Shown: piece after piece, positions 42,303-49,951 of the stretch | How the letters are laid out: the number at the start of each line of letters is the position of its first letter | Position numbering within the stretch: the first letter of the stretch is position 1 | Source: Saccharofermentans sp. | GTDB taxonomy: Bacteria > Bacillota > Clostridia > Saccharofermentanales > Saccharofermentanaceae | NCBI GenBank assembly: GCA_024403695.1 | Contig: JAKSRI010000004.1 | Coordinates: 87,209 to 151,208, forward strand | Reading direction: 5' to 3' | DNA length: 64,000 nucleotides | Notes under the pieces: generated by a model | Told to the model about the DNA's origin: nothing | Databases searched by the model: none | What the model saw: the letters and a program-made list of their open reading frames with translations, nothing else | Program-made: the position numbers and the translations under genes

Positions 42303-44165
42303 GTGCGTAAGAAAATTGCAGTTTTTCTTGGCGAGATAGGCCGTGAGTTTCAAAGGGATTTTGTAAAGAATATAAAAGAGGTTGCTAACACAAAGGGTTA
42401 TGATGTTTTTGTGTTTAATAACTTTGGTTCTTATGCGAGTACTATTCTTTTTGACTCTGGAGAGAGAGATGTAATTAATATCCCTGTGTTTTCCGAATTT
42501 GCCGGTGTATTGTCACTATCTGATACATTTGACATTGATGCTATGGAGAATATGCTTATTCGTACTATAAAAGCACAGAGTGACTGTCCTATAGTCTCTG
42601 TGCGTAATGGTTCTATTAAGACAAATAGAGTTGTATTTGACGATTATAGAACTGCTTATGAGATGACAACTCATTTTATTAAACAGCATGGATTCACTAA
42701 CATATGTTATATGTCTGGTCCTTATTCCGTAGAGGATTCCATAAAGAGATTGAATGGATTTAAGGATGCCATGAGCGATAACGGACTTGATGTTCCGGAA
42801 GATGCTGTATTTGAGGGTGATTTCTGGAAGTTCCGCTGTAAAGCGGCTACAGAATTCTTTTTACAGTCATACGATGGAAAAGCGCAGGCAATAATCTGTG
42901 CTAATGATTATATGGCACTAGGTATCTGTGACGAACTGAAGAATCGAGGTATAAGAATTCCTGAGGATATAGCTATATCAGGATTTGATGAAGTACTTGA
43001 GGGATGCAGTCATAAGCCATCACTTACTTCTGTTCGTATGCCTGTCGAGCAGATGGCTGTTAAGTCTATGGATATAATTGAGGCTGTTAACGGTGGCAAA
43101 GATATTCCAGGCGATATATCTATTCCTGGAAACCTTGTTTTCAAGGGCAGCTGTGGATGTGATGCATGTGAGAATAACATTGATATATCTGCATTCTATA
43201 ATCAGATTTCCAATGATTACATAAATATTAGAACATCTACTCTGTTTACTACAGATATTCAGAATAGAATTACAGAGGACGAGAAGCTTCAGTTTATTAG
43301 CGACTATACAAATCGCTTTGGTATTAATAGATCATATCTTTGCCTTTGTACTGATACTTATAAAGATGATAATCCTTACAGTGAGAAGATGAGACTTAGA
43401 GCAGTATTTCCATTTAGCGATGGAGATAATTCCGGCCCTATGGATGTAATTTTCTCCAGAAAACACATCATTCCAGAGTCAGTATATGACAGCAGCAAAC
43501 CAGGATGCTATATAGTGCTTCCTATTCACCATAAAAACACAACATTTGGATATCTTGTATCTGAGTGGTCCGAGTGTAATTACTATCACTTCCTGGCACC
43601 ATATTCTGAGGGTATTGCCTTTGCTTATGATGATATGAGACAGCAAGAACAGTATAGTGATTATCTCGAGATTAGAAAGCAGAATCTTATTGATCCACTC
43701 ACTGGCGTTGCTAATAGACGTGGATTTGAGCAAAGTGTAAGCTCGCTTATGTCTAATAGGAACCTTGCAACAGATATCATTACATTTGTCAGCACTGACC
43801 TTGATAATCTTAAGCATATTAATGATACGTTTGGACACCACGAAGGCGATATTGCAATTCAGTCCTATGCAGAAGTTCTCACCTCTGTTATTGGTCCTGA
43901 CGATATTTGCTGTCGTGTTGGTGGTGACGAATTCTATCTTGTTCTGGTATCACCAAGACGTGAAGACCATGAGAATTTCGCACATCGTGTGGAGGACGCA
44001 CTTCAGCGTAAAAACGACGAGCTTAATAAGCCATATAAAATTCATGCCAGTGTTGGTCTGAGCACCATTAACAAGGACGCTATAGATAAGGCTTTCGAGA
44101 ACATAGAGCTAGCTGATAAGCGCATGTATGATAACAAGAAAGCCTATAAGAAATCCTTAGCCTAA
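42303..44165 (+). CDS. Diguanylate cyclase with LacI-type ligand-binding domain
   Basis: A 620-residue soluble protein with no signal peptide or membrane helix. Residues ~1-285 are the sugar-binding core of LacI/PurR regulators (ICANDYMALGICDELKNRGI, EDIAISGFDEV, PSLTSVRMPVEQMA), but the DNA-binding headpiece is absent. A ~165-residue middle part is GAF-like in look only. Residues ~455-618 are a GGDEF domain with intact RVGGDEFYLVL and STDLDNLKHINDTFGHHEGD. It should couple an intracellular sugar or nucleoside signal to c-di-GMP synthesis. The start is GTG with GGGAGA 10 nt upstream. Its end overlaps the convergent deoBC gene by 9 bp. Confidence 0.88.
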   Translation: MRKKIAVFLGEIGREFQRDFVKNIKEVANTKGYDVFVFNNFGSYASTILFDSGERDVINIPVFSEFAGVLSLSDTFDIDAMENMLIRTIKAQSDCPIVSVRNGSIKTNRVVFDDYRTAYEMTTHFIKQHGFTNICYMSGPYSVEDSIKRLNGFKDAMSDNGLDVPEDAVFEGDFWKFRCKAATEFFLQSYDGKAQAIICANDYMALGICDELKNRGIRIPEDIAISGFDEVLEGCSHKPSLTSVRMPVEQMAVKSMDIIEAVNGGKDIPGDISIPGNLVFKGSCGCDACENNIDISAFYNQISNDYINIRTSTLFTTDIQNRITEDEKLQFISDYTNRFGINRSYLCLCTDTYKDDNPYSEKMRLRAVFPFSDGDNSGPMDVIFSRKHIIPESVYDSSKPGCYIVLPIHHKNTTFGYLVSEWSECNYYHFLAPYSEGIAFAYDDMRQQEQYSDYLEIRKQNLIDPLTGVANRRGFEQSVSSLMSNRNLATDIITFVSTDLDNLKHINDTFGHHEGDIAIQSYAEVLTSVIGPDDICCRVGGDEFYLVLVSPRREDHENFAHRVEDALQRKNDELNKPYKIHASVGLSTINKDAIDKAFENIELADKRMYDNKKAYKKSLA

Positions 44166-45989
44166 GGAAGACGCTCCGATACGGCACGCACCTGCGTCAA
44201 GCATTGCTTTCGCGCTCTCCTTGGAACGGATGCCGCCAGCTGCTTTGATGCGCACGTTGCTTCCACAGTAGCGTCTCATGAGAGCAACGTCTTCAACAGT
44301 GGCACCTGCGCTTCCAAAACCTGTAGAAGTCTTAATAAAATCGGCACCCTGTACAGTTACAATCTGGCAGAGTGCTTTTTTCTCTGTCTCAGTTAAGTTG
44401 CATGTCTCGATGATTACCTTGAGAATTGCGCCGTGCTCGTGGCATGTATTGGCGAGGATACCAATCTCGTCTGCCACCTGTTCGAAATTGCGGCTCTTGA
44501 CGAAAGCGACGTTAATTACCATGTCGATCTCGGAGGCACCGTTGTTAATGGCATCTATTGTCTCGTATTTCTTAACCGCTGTTGTGTTGTATCCGTTAGG
44601 GAAACCAATAACTGTGCACACAGCAACTCTGCCTCTGGAGTGCTCTGAAGCAAGGCGGACATAACATGGCTGAACACACACAGAAGCGGCACCTGCAGCA
44701 GCTGCGTTATCAACCAGAGTTTTAATATCTTCTTCTGTGGCAGTTACCTTAAGGTTAGTCATGTCTACATAGGACATGATGTTGTTCTCGTCAGGCACAT
44801 TAGCGCCACAGGCAGGGGCGAAATCATGAGGGATAGCAGGGGCGAGAAGTGCATCGTAAACAGATGCTGCAACTATACCAAAGCCTGCTTTGTAACCCAT
44901 GTTATAAGGAACGTCATGTCCGCATCCGTACATGAGAAGTGGCACGCATTCTCTGGAGTGATCAGTGGATGCAGTTGATGGATCGCATCCGTGATCTGCT
45001 GTAACGATAAGCAGATCATCAGGGCGAAGAAGAGGAATTATTCTTCCCAGTGCATCGTCAAACTCGTGGAGTGCTCCAGCATAACCAGGAATGTCATTAC
45101 GATGGCCGTACTTCATGTCAAAGTCAACGAGATTAACAAAACAGAGACCATTGAAATCCTTGTCGATATATTCCTCTAACTTGCTGATGCCGTCAGTGTT
45201 GTCCTTTGTGGCAATCATCTCAGTAAATCCACGGCCCGCGAAGAGGTCTTTAATCTTGCCGATGGAGATGACATCGAGACCCTCTGCCTTTAAGATATCA
45301 GGGAGTGTGGAAGCAGGAGCACTAAGTGCGTAGTCGTGACGATTAGCTGTTCTTGTATAGTTGCCAGAAGTGCCAGTAAATGGTCTAGCAATAATGCGTC
45401 CTACAGCGTGCTCACCACACATGAGGTCACGAGCTTTGCTACAGTAATCGTAAAGAGTCTCGAGAGGTACCACGTCTTCGTGAGCAGCTATTTGAAGCAC
45501 GCTATCTGCTGAAGTATATACAATAAGTGCACCTGTTTTTACATGCTCGTCACCGTAGTCTTTGATAACTTCTGTTCCACTATATGGCTTATTACAGAGA
45601 ATATCTCTGCCAGTAATCTCACGAAGTGCATTAATTATGGAATCAGGGAATCCATTAGGGTATGTAGGCTGGGCCTTGTCGGAATATACTCCTGCCATTT
45701 CCCAGTGTCCAATAGTTGAATCTTTTCCTGCTGATAATTCTCTTATTCTGGCGTAAGAACCCTTAGGAGTAGGCATGGCGTTCTGAGCATCAATCCACTT
45801 TAAAATTCTCTCGTCATTGTGGCCGTCGATATCGAACAAACCAAGTGAAGCAAGGTTATTAAATGCATCATTTGAGTGGGAGCAGACAGCAGCTAAAGTG
45901 TTACTTCCTTCATCGTTCCATTTATCTGCATCTGGTGCATTTCCAATACCAAGACTATCTAATACAACAAGAAAAACTCTCTTTGCCAT
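44157..45989 (-). CDS. deoB: Phosphopentomutase-deoxyribose-phosphate aldolase fusion (DeoB-DeoC)
   Basis: A 610-residue bifunctional protein for deoxynucleoside breakdown. Residues ~1-395 are phosphopentomutase (MAKRVFLVVLDSLGIGNAPD with a metal Asp, GKDSTIGHWEMAG with the phospho-Thr, TADHGCDPST with metal ligands). Residues ~405-610 are aldolase: VDMTNLKVTATEEDIKTLVD, EIDMVINV with catalytic Asp, FIKTSTGF with the Schiff-base Lys and IKAAGGIR with the second Lys. Phosphopentomutase makes deoxyribose-5-phosphate, which the aldolase splits to acetaldehyde and glyceraldehyde-3-phosphate, so the fusion joins two consecutive steps. No frameshift or stop interrupts the joint. ATG 45989 follows GGAGGT; a start 12 bp earlier lies upstream of it. 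Confidence 0.92.
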   Translation of the reverse strand: MAKRVFLVVLDSLGIGNAPDADKWNDEGSNTLAAVCSHSNDAFNNLASLGLFDIDGHNDERILKWIDAQNAMPTPKGSYARIRELSAGKDSTIGHWEMAGVYSDKAQPTYPNGFPDSIINALREITGRDILCNKPYSGTEVIKDYGDEHVKTGALIVYTSADSVLQIAAHEDVVPLETLYDYCSKARDLMCGEHAVGRIIARPFTGTSGNYTRTANRHDYALSAPASTLPDILKAEGLDVISIGKIKDLFAGRGFTEMIATKDNTDGISKLEEYIDKDFNGLCFVNLVDFDMKYGHRNDIPGYAGALHEFDDALGRIIPLLRPDDLLIVTADHGCDPSTASTDHSRECVPLLMYGCGHDVPYNMGYKAGFGIVAASVYDALLAPAIPHDFAPACGANVPDENNIMSYVDMTNLKVTATEEDIKTLVDNAAAAGAASVCVQPCYVRLASEHSRGRVAVCTVIGFPNGYNTTAVKKYETIDAINNGASEIDMVINVAFVKSRNFEQVADEIGILANTCHEHGAILKVIIETCNLTETEKKALCQIVTVQGADFIKTSTGFGSAGATVEDVALMRRYCGSNVRIKAAGGIRSKESAKAMLDAGACRIGASSLG

Positions 45990-46161
45990 ACTAACCTCCA
46001 AAGTAATATCTGCGTAAATTCTATGTTAAAAGTATAGCTCAAAGTGCATAAGGCTGAAAGTAAACGTATATTAATCTTTGTTATTTTTACTATAGGGGCA
46101 AGGCAATGTATTTCTATTCAAAAAATAATATAATTAGCTTACCTAACGGGATAATAGATTA

Positions 46162-48729
46162 ATGAAGAGAAAATATAAGAGATTAAAACCAATTACGCTA
46201 ACTAAGCGTAAGAGAAGATATGTATTTGCTTCTATATTGACGGTGCTGCTTTTTGCAGTGCTGTTTTTAAACATTAATGTTTTTTCTGATACCAGAGTTA
46301 AGAGCTGTACTGGTGTCTATAATTACCGTAATGGTGTTATGTCTGTAGAGCCTATGGTTCAGCGTTTTACTCCTAAGAGTAACGTGGTTAATTATCTCGA
46401 ATTCCACTTTGATGACTGCTATTACGATCAGGGTTTTATTCACTTTACTTTGGAAGATTCTCATGGCGAAGTTCTTTATACTGAAGACGTTGATATGAGT
46501 ACTCTCGAGGGCAATGAAGTATATTATCAGTTCGAGGTTAATCAGAGACTTACTAAGGGTGAGACATACTATATCAAGATTATTTCTGATGGAATGCCAT
46601 CTTGGTATGCTCCTAAGGTATGGTGTTCAAATAACGTTAAGGATGAGCTCGGTGAGATTATCTTCAGAGGACAGCCAGCAGATCAGCATCTTCAGGCTAA
46701 CGTGGAAATCGGTTATCGTACTTTTCACTATTATGGTTTCTTTATATCCATCGCATCTATTATCCTTACTGCTACTCTTCTCATTCTTCAGCTCAATCTT
46801 CTCTATAGAACAAGAGCACACATCTGTCGTGCCCTTATGTTCATAATGCCATTTGTAATGTATGTGGTTGTAGAGAGCCTTAACAACCAGTCTGTTATTA
46901 AGAAGAATCCTGCGGTAATCGTTATTAACTATGTTCTGTATCTGTTGATTTATGCGATCTTTATGGCTATTACTAACAGATTCAGATTTACAGTATTGTT
47001 TGCTAATACGGTTATCTACATTATTGCTATTGTTAATTTCTATAAGCTCGAGTTCAGAGGCGAGCCATTCTCATTCAGCGATTTTGCGTCTATGAGCACT
47101 GCTATGAATGTAGCAAGTGAGTATCATATCGGATTAAGATATCTGATTATGACAACAGGATTCGTGTTCCTTCTTATCACAGCTGTTGTATCACGTTTTA
47201 GATTCAGAATCAGACGTAAGAGAGTGAGATTTGGAATCTCAGTAGCATGTATTGCTATGATTTCACTTATCGTTTCTGCGCTCTTCAATACAGACAGATA
47301 TACAGCATCTAAGGATTCCTTCATGAAGAAGATTGGAATCGTAAATAATGTTTGGAATCAGCCTAAGAACTATAAGGATAACGGAGTAATCGTTGCTATC
47401 ACAATGAATGCCAAGTACCTTAAGGTTAAGGCGCCTTCTGTTTACTCTATTAAGAATCTTAATGCTGTTATTAACGACGTCGAGAATAACCACGGTTATA
47501 GCATGCTTACAGACAGAAGACTATCATTTAATGAGGTTCATGACGGTAGCATTAAGAATGAGCAGATGCCAAACATTATTTGTATCATGGATGAGTCTTA
47601 TTCTGATTTCTCACAGTTTGGTAATGTAAATCTCACAAAGGATTACGCACCATTTATGGATTCTCTTTATGAGTCTGATCATGCTATCCGCGGAGATTTG
47701 TATGTATCTACTTTTGGTGGTGGTACAGCTAACTCTGAGTTCGAGTTCTTAACTGGAAATACAATGCTTGGTATGCCTACAGGAAGTATTCCATATCAGC
47801 AGTATATTAGTGATGAGACAGGTTCTATTTCCAGAACTCTTAAGAACATGGGTTATAACACATACGCTATTCACCCTTATATTGCTTCAGGATGGAACAG
47901 ACCTGCCGTTTACGATGCAATGGCATTTGATGAGTTTATCTCTGAGGAGGACTTTGAGGGAAAGAGTCCTGTTTATATTAGATCTTATATTTCTGATAAG
48001 TCTTCATTTGACATGGTTATTAACACATATGAGCGTAATAAGGCAGAGAACGGTTCTCCTGTGTTTATTTTCAACGTAACTATGCAGAACCATGGTGGAT
48101 ATACAAAGACATATGATGGCTTCTCTCCAGATGTATTCTATAAGGATGATCCAGGTACATATATTCAGGCTGAGCAGTACTTCTCTGTTGCTCGTAATAC
48201 AGACTCTGCAGTAGAGGAGCTTATCAAGTATTTTTCTAACGTAGATGAGCCAACAGTAATTTGTTTCTTTGGTGACCATCTCCCAAGTTTTAAGGATGGT
48301 TTCTATGAGCATATTCTTGGTGTAAAGGATGTGGCTCAGCTTGGTCCTGAGCAGATGCAGAAGATGTATACTACAGACTTCTTTATTTGGGCTAACTATC
48401 CAATCGAGAATCCTACAAATATCGAGAATATTTCTTTGAATTATCTCTCTACACTCGTAATGCAGGTGGCAGGTATTCCGCTTACAAATTACCAGAGATA
48501 TTTAACAGAGATGTATGAGATTTACCCAGTTATTACTACACTTGGAATTAGTGACAGAAACGGTAAATACGTAGGTGGTCCTGAGTTGATCATGGGCACA
48601 GATTTGTGGAATTACTATTCTGTTCTTGAATATAACGAAGTATTTGGTGATAAGGACAGAGTTGCCGATTTCTTCGATTTCCCTGTATATATGCTTGACG
48701 ATCGTAAGCATCAGTCAACTGAAAATTGA
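46162..48729 (+). CDS. LTA synthase/phosphoglycerol transferase-like membrane protein
   Basis: An 855-residue protein. One helix near residues 20-42 is followed by an outer domain of ~150 residues, then about five helices (~195-395) and a large alkaline-phosphatase/sulfatase-fold domain (~470-800). Motifs include NIICIMDESYSDF (metal Asp/Glu), YVSTFGGGTANSEFEFLTG (nucleophile Thr in GGGTANSEFE) and VICFFGDHLPSF (Asp-His ligands). It probably adds phosphoglycerol-type units to cell-surface glycans or teichoic acid. The ribosome site is poor (GGGATAATAG). A helicase gene follows 7 bp downstream. Confidence 0.85.
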   Translation: MKRKYKRLKPITLTKRKRRYVFASILTVLLFAVLFLNINVFSDTRVKSCTGVYNYRNGVMSVEPMVQRFTPKSNVVNYLEFHFDDCYYDQGFIHFTLEDSHGEVLYTEDVDMSTLEGNEVYYQFEVNQRLTKGETYYIKIISDGMPSWYAPKVWCSNNVKDELGEIIFRGQPADQHLQANVEIGYRTFHYYGFFISIASIILTATLLILQLNLLYRTRAHICRALMFIMPFVMYVVVESLNNQSVIKKNPAVIVINYVLYLLIYAIFMAITNRFRFTVLFANTVIYIIAIVNFYKLEFRGEPFSFSDFASMSTAMNVASEYHIGLRYLIMTTGFVFLLITAVVSRFRFRIRRKRVRFGISVACIAMISLIVSALFNTDRYTASKDSFMKKIGIVNNVWNQPKNYKDNGVIVAITMNAKYLKVKAPSVYSIKNLNAVINDVENNHGYSMLTDRRLSFNEVHDGSIKNEQMPNIICIMDESYSDFSQFGNVNLTKDYAPFMDSLYESDHAIRGDLYVSTFGGGTANSEFEFLTGNTMLGMPTGSIPYQQYISDETGSISRTLKNMGYNTYAIHPYIASGWNRPAVYDAMAFDEFISEEDFEGKSPVYIRSYISDKSSFDMVINTYERNKAENGSPVFIFNVTMQNHGGYTKTYDGFSPDVFYKDDPGTYIQAEQYFSVARNTDSAVEELIKYFSNVDEPTVICFFGDHLPSFKDGFYEHILGVKDVAQLGPEQMQKMYTTDFFIWANYPIENPTNIENISLNYLSTLVMQVAGIPLTNYQRYLTEMYEIYPVITTLGISDRNGKYVGGPELIMGTDLWNYYSVLEYNEVFGDKDRVADFFDFPVYMLDDRKHQSTEN

Positions 48730-48736
48730 GGTCATA

Positions 48737-49867
48737 ATGAGCGATAAAGAAATTACTTTTGAAGAGTTGGATTTATCCCCTGAGATAATGAATTCTCTTA
48801 AGAAGATGGGTGTAAAGCGCCCTACAACTGTGCAGCAGAAGGCTATTCCTATCCTAATGGATAATCTCAGTATTATTGCCAAGGCTCCTACTGGAACTGG
48901 AAAGACATTCGCTTTTTCCATTCCTATTCTTGAATATCTTAATATGTCAGCATCTTTTGTGCAGGGACTTATTTTGTGTCCTACACGTGAGCTCGCTTTA
49001 CAGATAACATCCGAGATGAAGGGTCTTGCCAGATATATAAAAGGCTTTAATGTATGCGCTATTATTGGTGGTCAGAGCATTAATGTTCAGGCGGAGAGAA
49101 TTCGTAAGAAACCACAGGTAGTAGTTGCTACTCCAGGTCGTCTTCTTGACCTCGTAGAGCGTAAGCTTATCGACATATCGAACATATATACATTGGTTCT
49201 TGATGAGGCCGATGAGATGCTCAAGATGGGATTTATCCGTGACATTAAGCGCATTATTGCCATTACTCCTGAAGACAAGCAGATAGCGCTTTTCTCTGCT
49301 ACTATGCCACGTGAGATTCAGGATATTACATGGCAGTTTATGGAGGGGGCCGCTGAAATTGATGTAGTGCCTAAGGCGGAAGACCATCCGGACATTGCTG
49401 AGTACGTCATCGAAATTCCCGAGAAGGACAAAGTGAACGCCATCGTTAAAATTATGGATAAGGAAGGCATCCGTAAGGCAATCGTCTTCTGCAATACGAA
49501 AACACAGACCGAGAAGGTGGCATGTCAGCTGGAGCTGCGTGGACTTTCTGTAAACATGCTTCATGGTAACATCGGCCAGGGAACACGTAATCGCGTTATG
49601 GATATGTATCGTAAAGATAAGTTTGACGTGTTGGTTGCTACAGACGTTATCGCCCGTGGTATTGATGTAGATGATGTTGAAGCTGTGTTTAACCACGATG
49701 TTCCTAACGAAAATGAGTTCTATCTTCATAGAATCGGAAGAACTGGTCGTGCAGGAAGATCTGGTAAAGCATATTCTTTTGTGGCATATAAGGACCGTCC
49801 AAGAATGGATGAAATCATCCGTTACACTGCCTGCAATCCCGAAACATATGAATTAGAAAATTCATAA
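48737..49867 (+). CDS. DEAD-box ATP-dependent RNA helicase
   Basis: A 376-residue RNA helicase of the minimal core type. In order: Q-motif (RPTTVQQKAIP), motif I APTGTGKT, Ia PTRELALQ, GG, Ib TPGRLLD, II LDEADEML, III SATMP, then IV-VI with VFCNTKTQ, ATDVIARGID and HRIGRTGRAG. There is no C-terminal RNA-binding extension. It may act in cold-shock, ribosome assembly or mRNA decay. ATG 48737 has GAGGT about 6 nt upstream; a longer in-frame start would overlap the preceding gene. Confidence 0.95.
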   Translation: MSDKEITFEELDLSPEIMNSLKKMGVKRPTTVQQKAIPILMDNLSIIAKAPTGTGKTFAFSIPILEYLNMSASFVQGLILCPTRELALQITSEMKGLARYIKGFNVCAIIGGQSINVQAERIRKKPQVVVATPGRLLDLVERKLIDISNIYTLVLDEADEMLKMGFIRDIKRIIAITPEDKQIALFSATMPREIQDITWQFMEGAAEIDVVPKAEDHPDIAEYVIEIPEKDKVNAIVKIMDKEGIRKAIVFCNTKTQTEKVACQLELRGLSVNMLHGNIGQGTRNRVMDMYRKDKFDVLVATDVIARGIDVDDVEAVFNHDVPNENEFYLHRIGRTGRAGRSGKAYSFVAYKDRPRMDEIIRYTACNPETYELENS

Positions 49868-49895
49868 AAATACAATATTTATATAATCATTTTTA

Positions 49896-49951
49896 TCTCC
49901 GAATAAGTTACAATAGAGTGTATTTTTCTTTAACTTGTTCGGAGGATTTTT
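49896..49951 (+). terminator. Terminator hairpin that pairs with the ribosome site of the GH3 gene
   Basis: CTCCGAATAAGTTA (49897-49910) pairs over 14 bp (one G-U) with TAACTTGTTCGGAG (49931-49944), loop 20 nt, followed by TTTTT at 49947-49951 and then ATG 49952. The 3' arm contains the GGAGG core. It can end the helicase transcript and also hide the GH3 ribosome site in read-through mRNA. TATAAT (49882-49887) and TACAAT (49909-49914) are alternative -10 boxes, starting before or inside the hairpin. Confidence 0.75.

Noticed and set aside
44270..44780. Separate deoC gene on the minus strand
   Set aside because: The frame is continuous with deoB and no ribosome site precedes the possible internal ATG near 44777.
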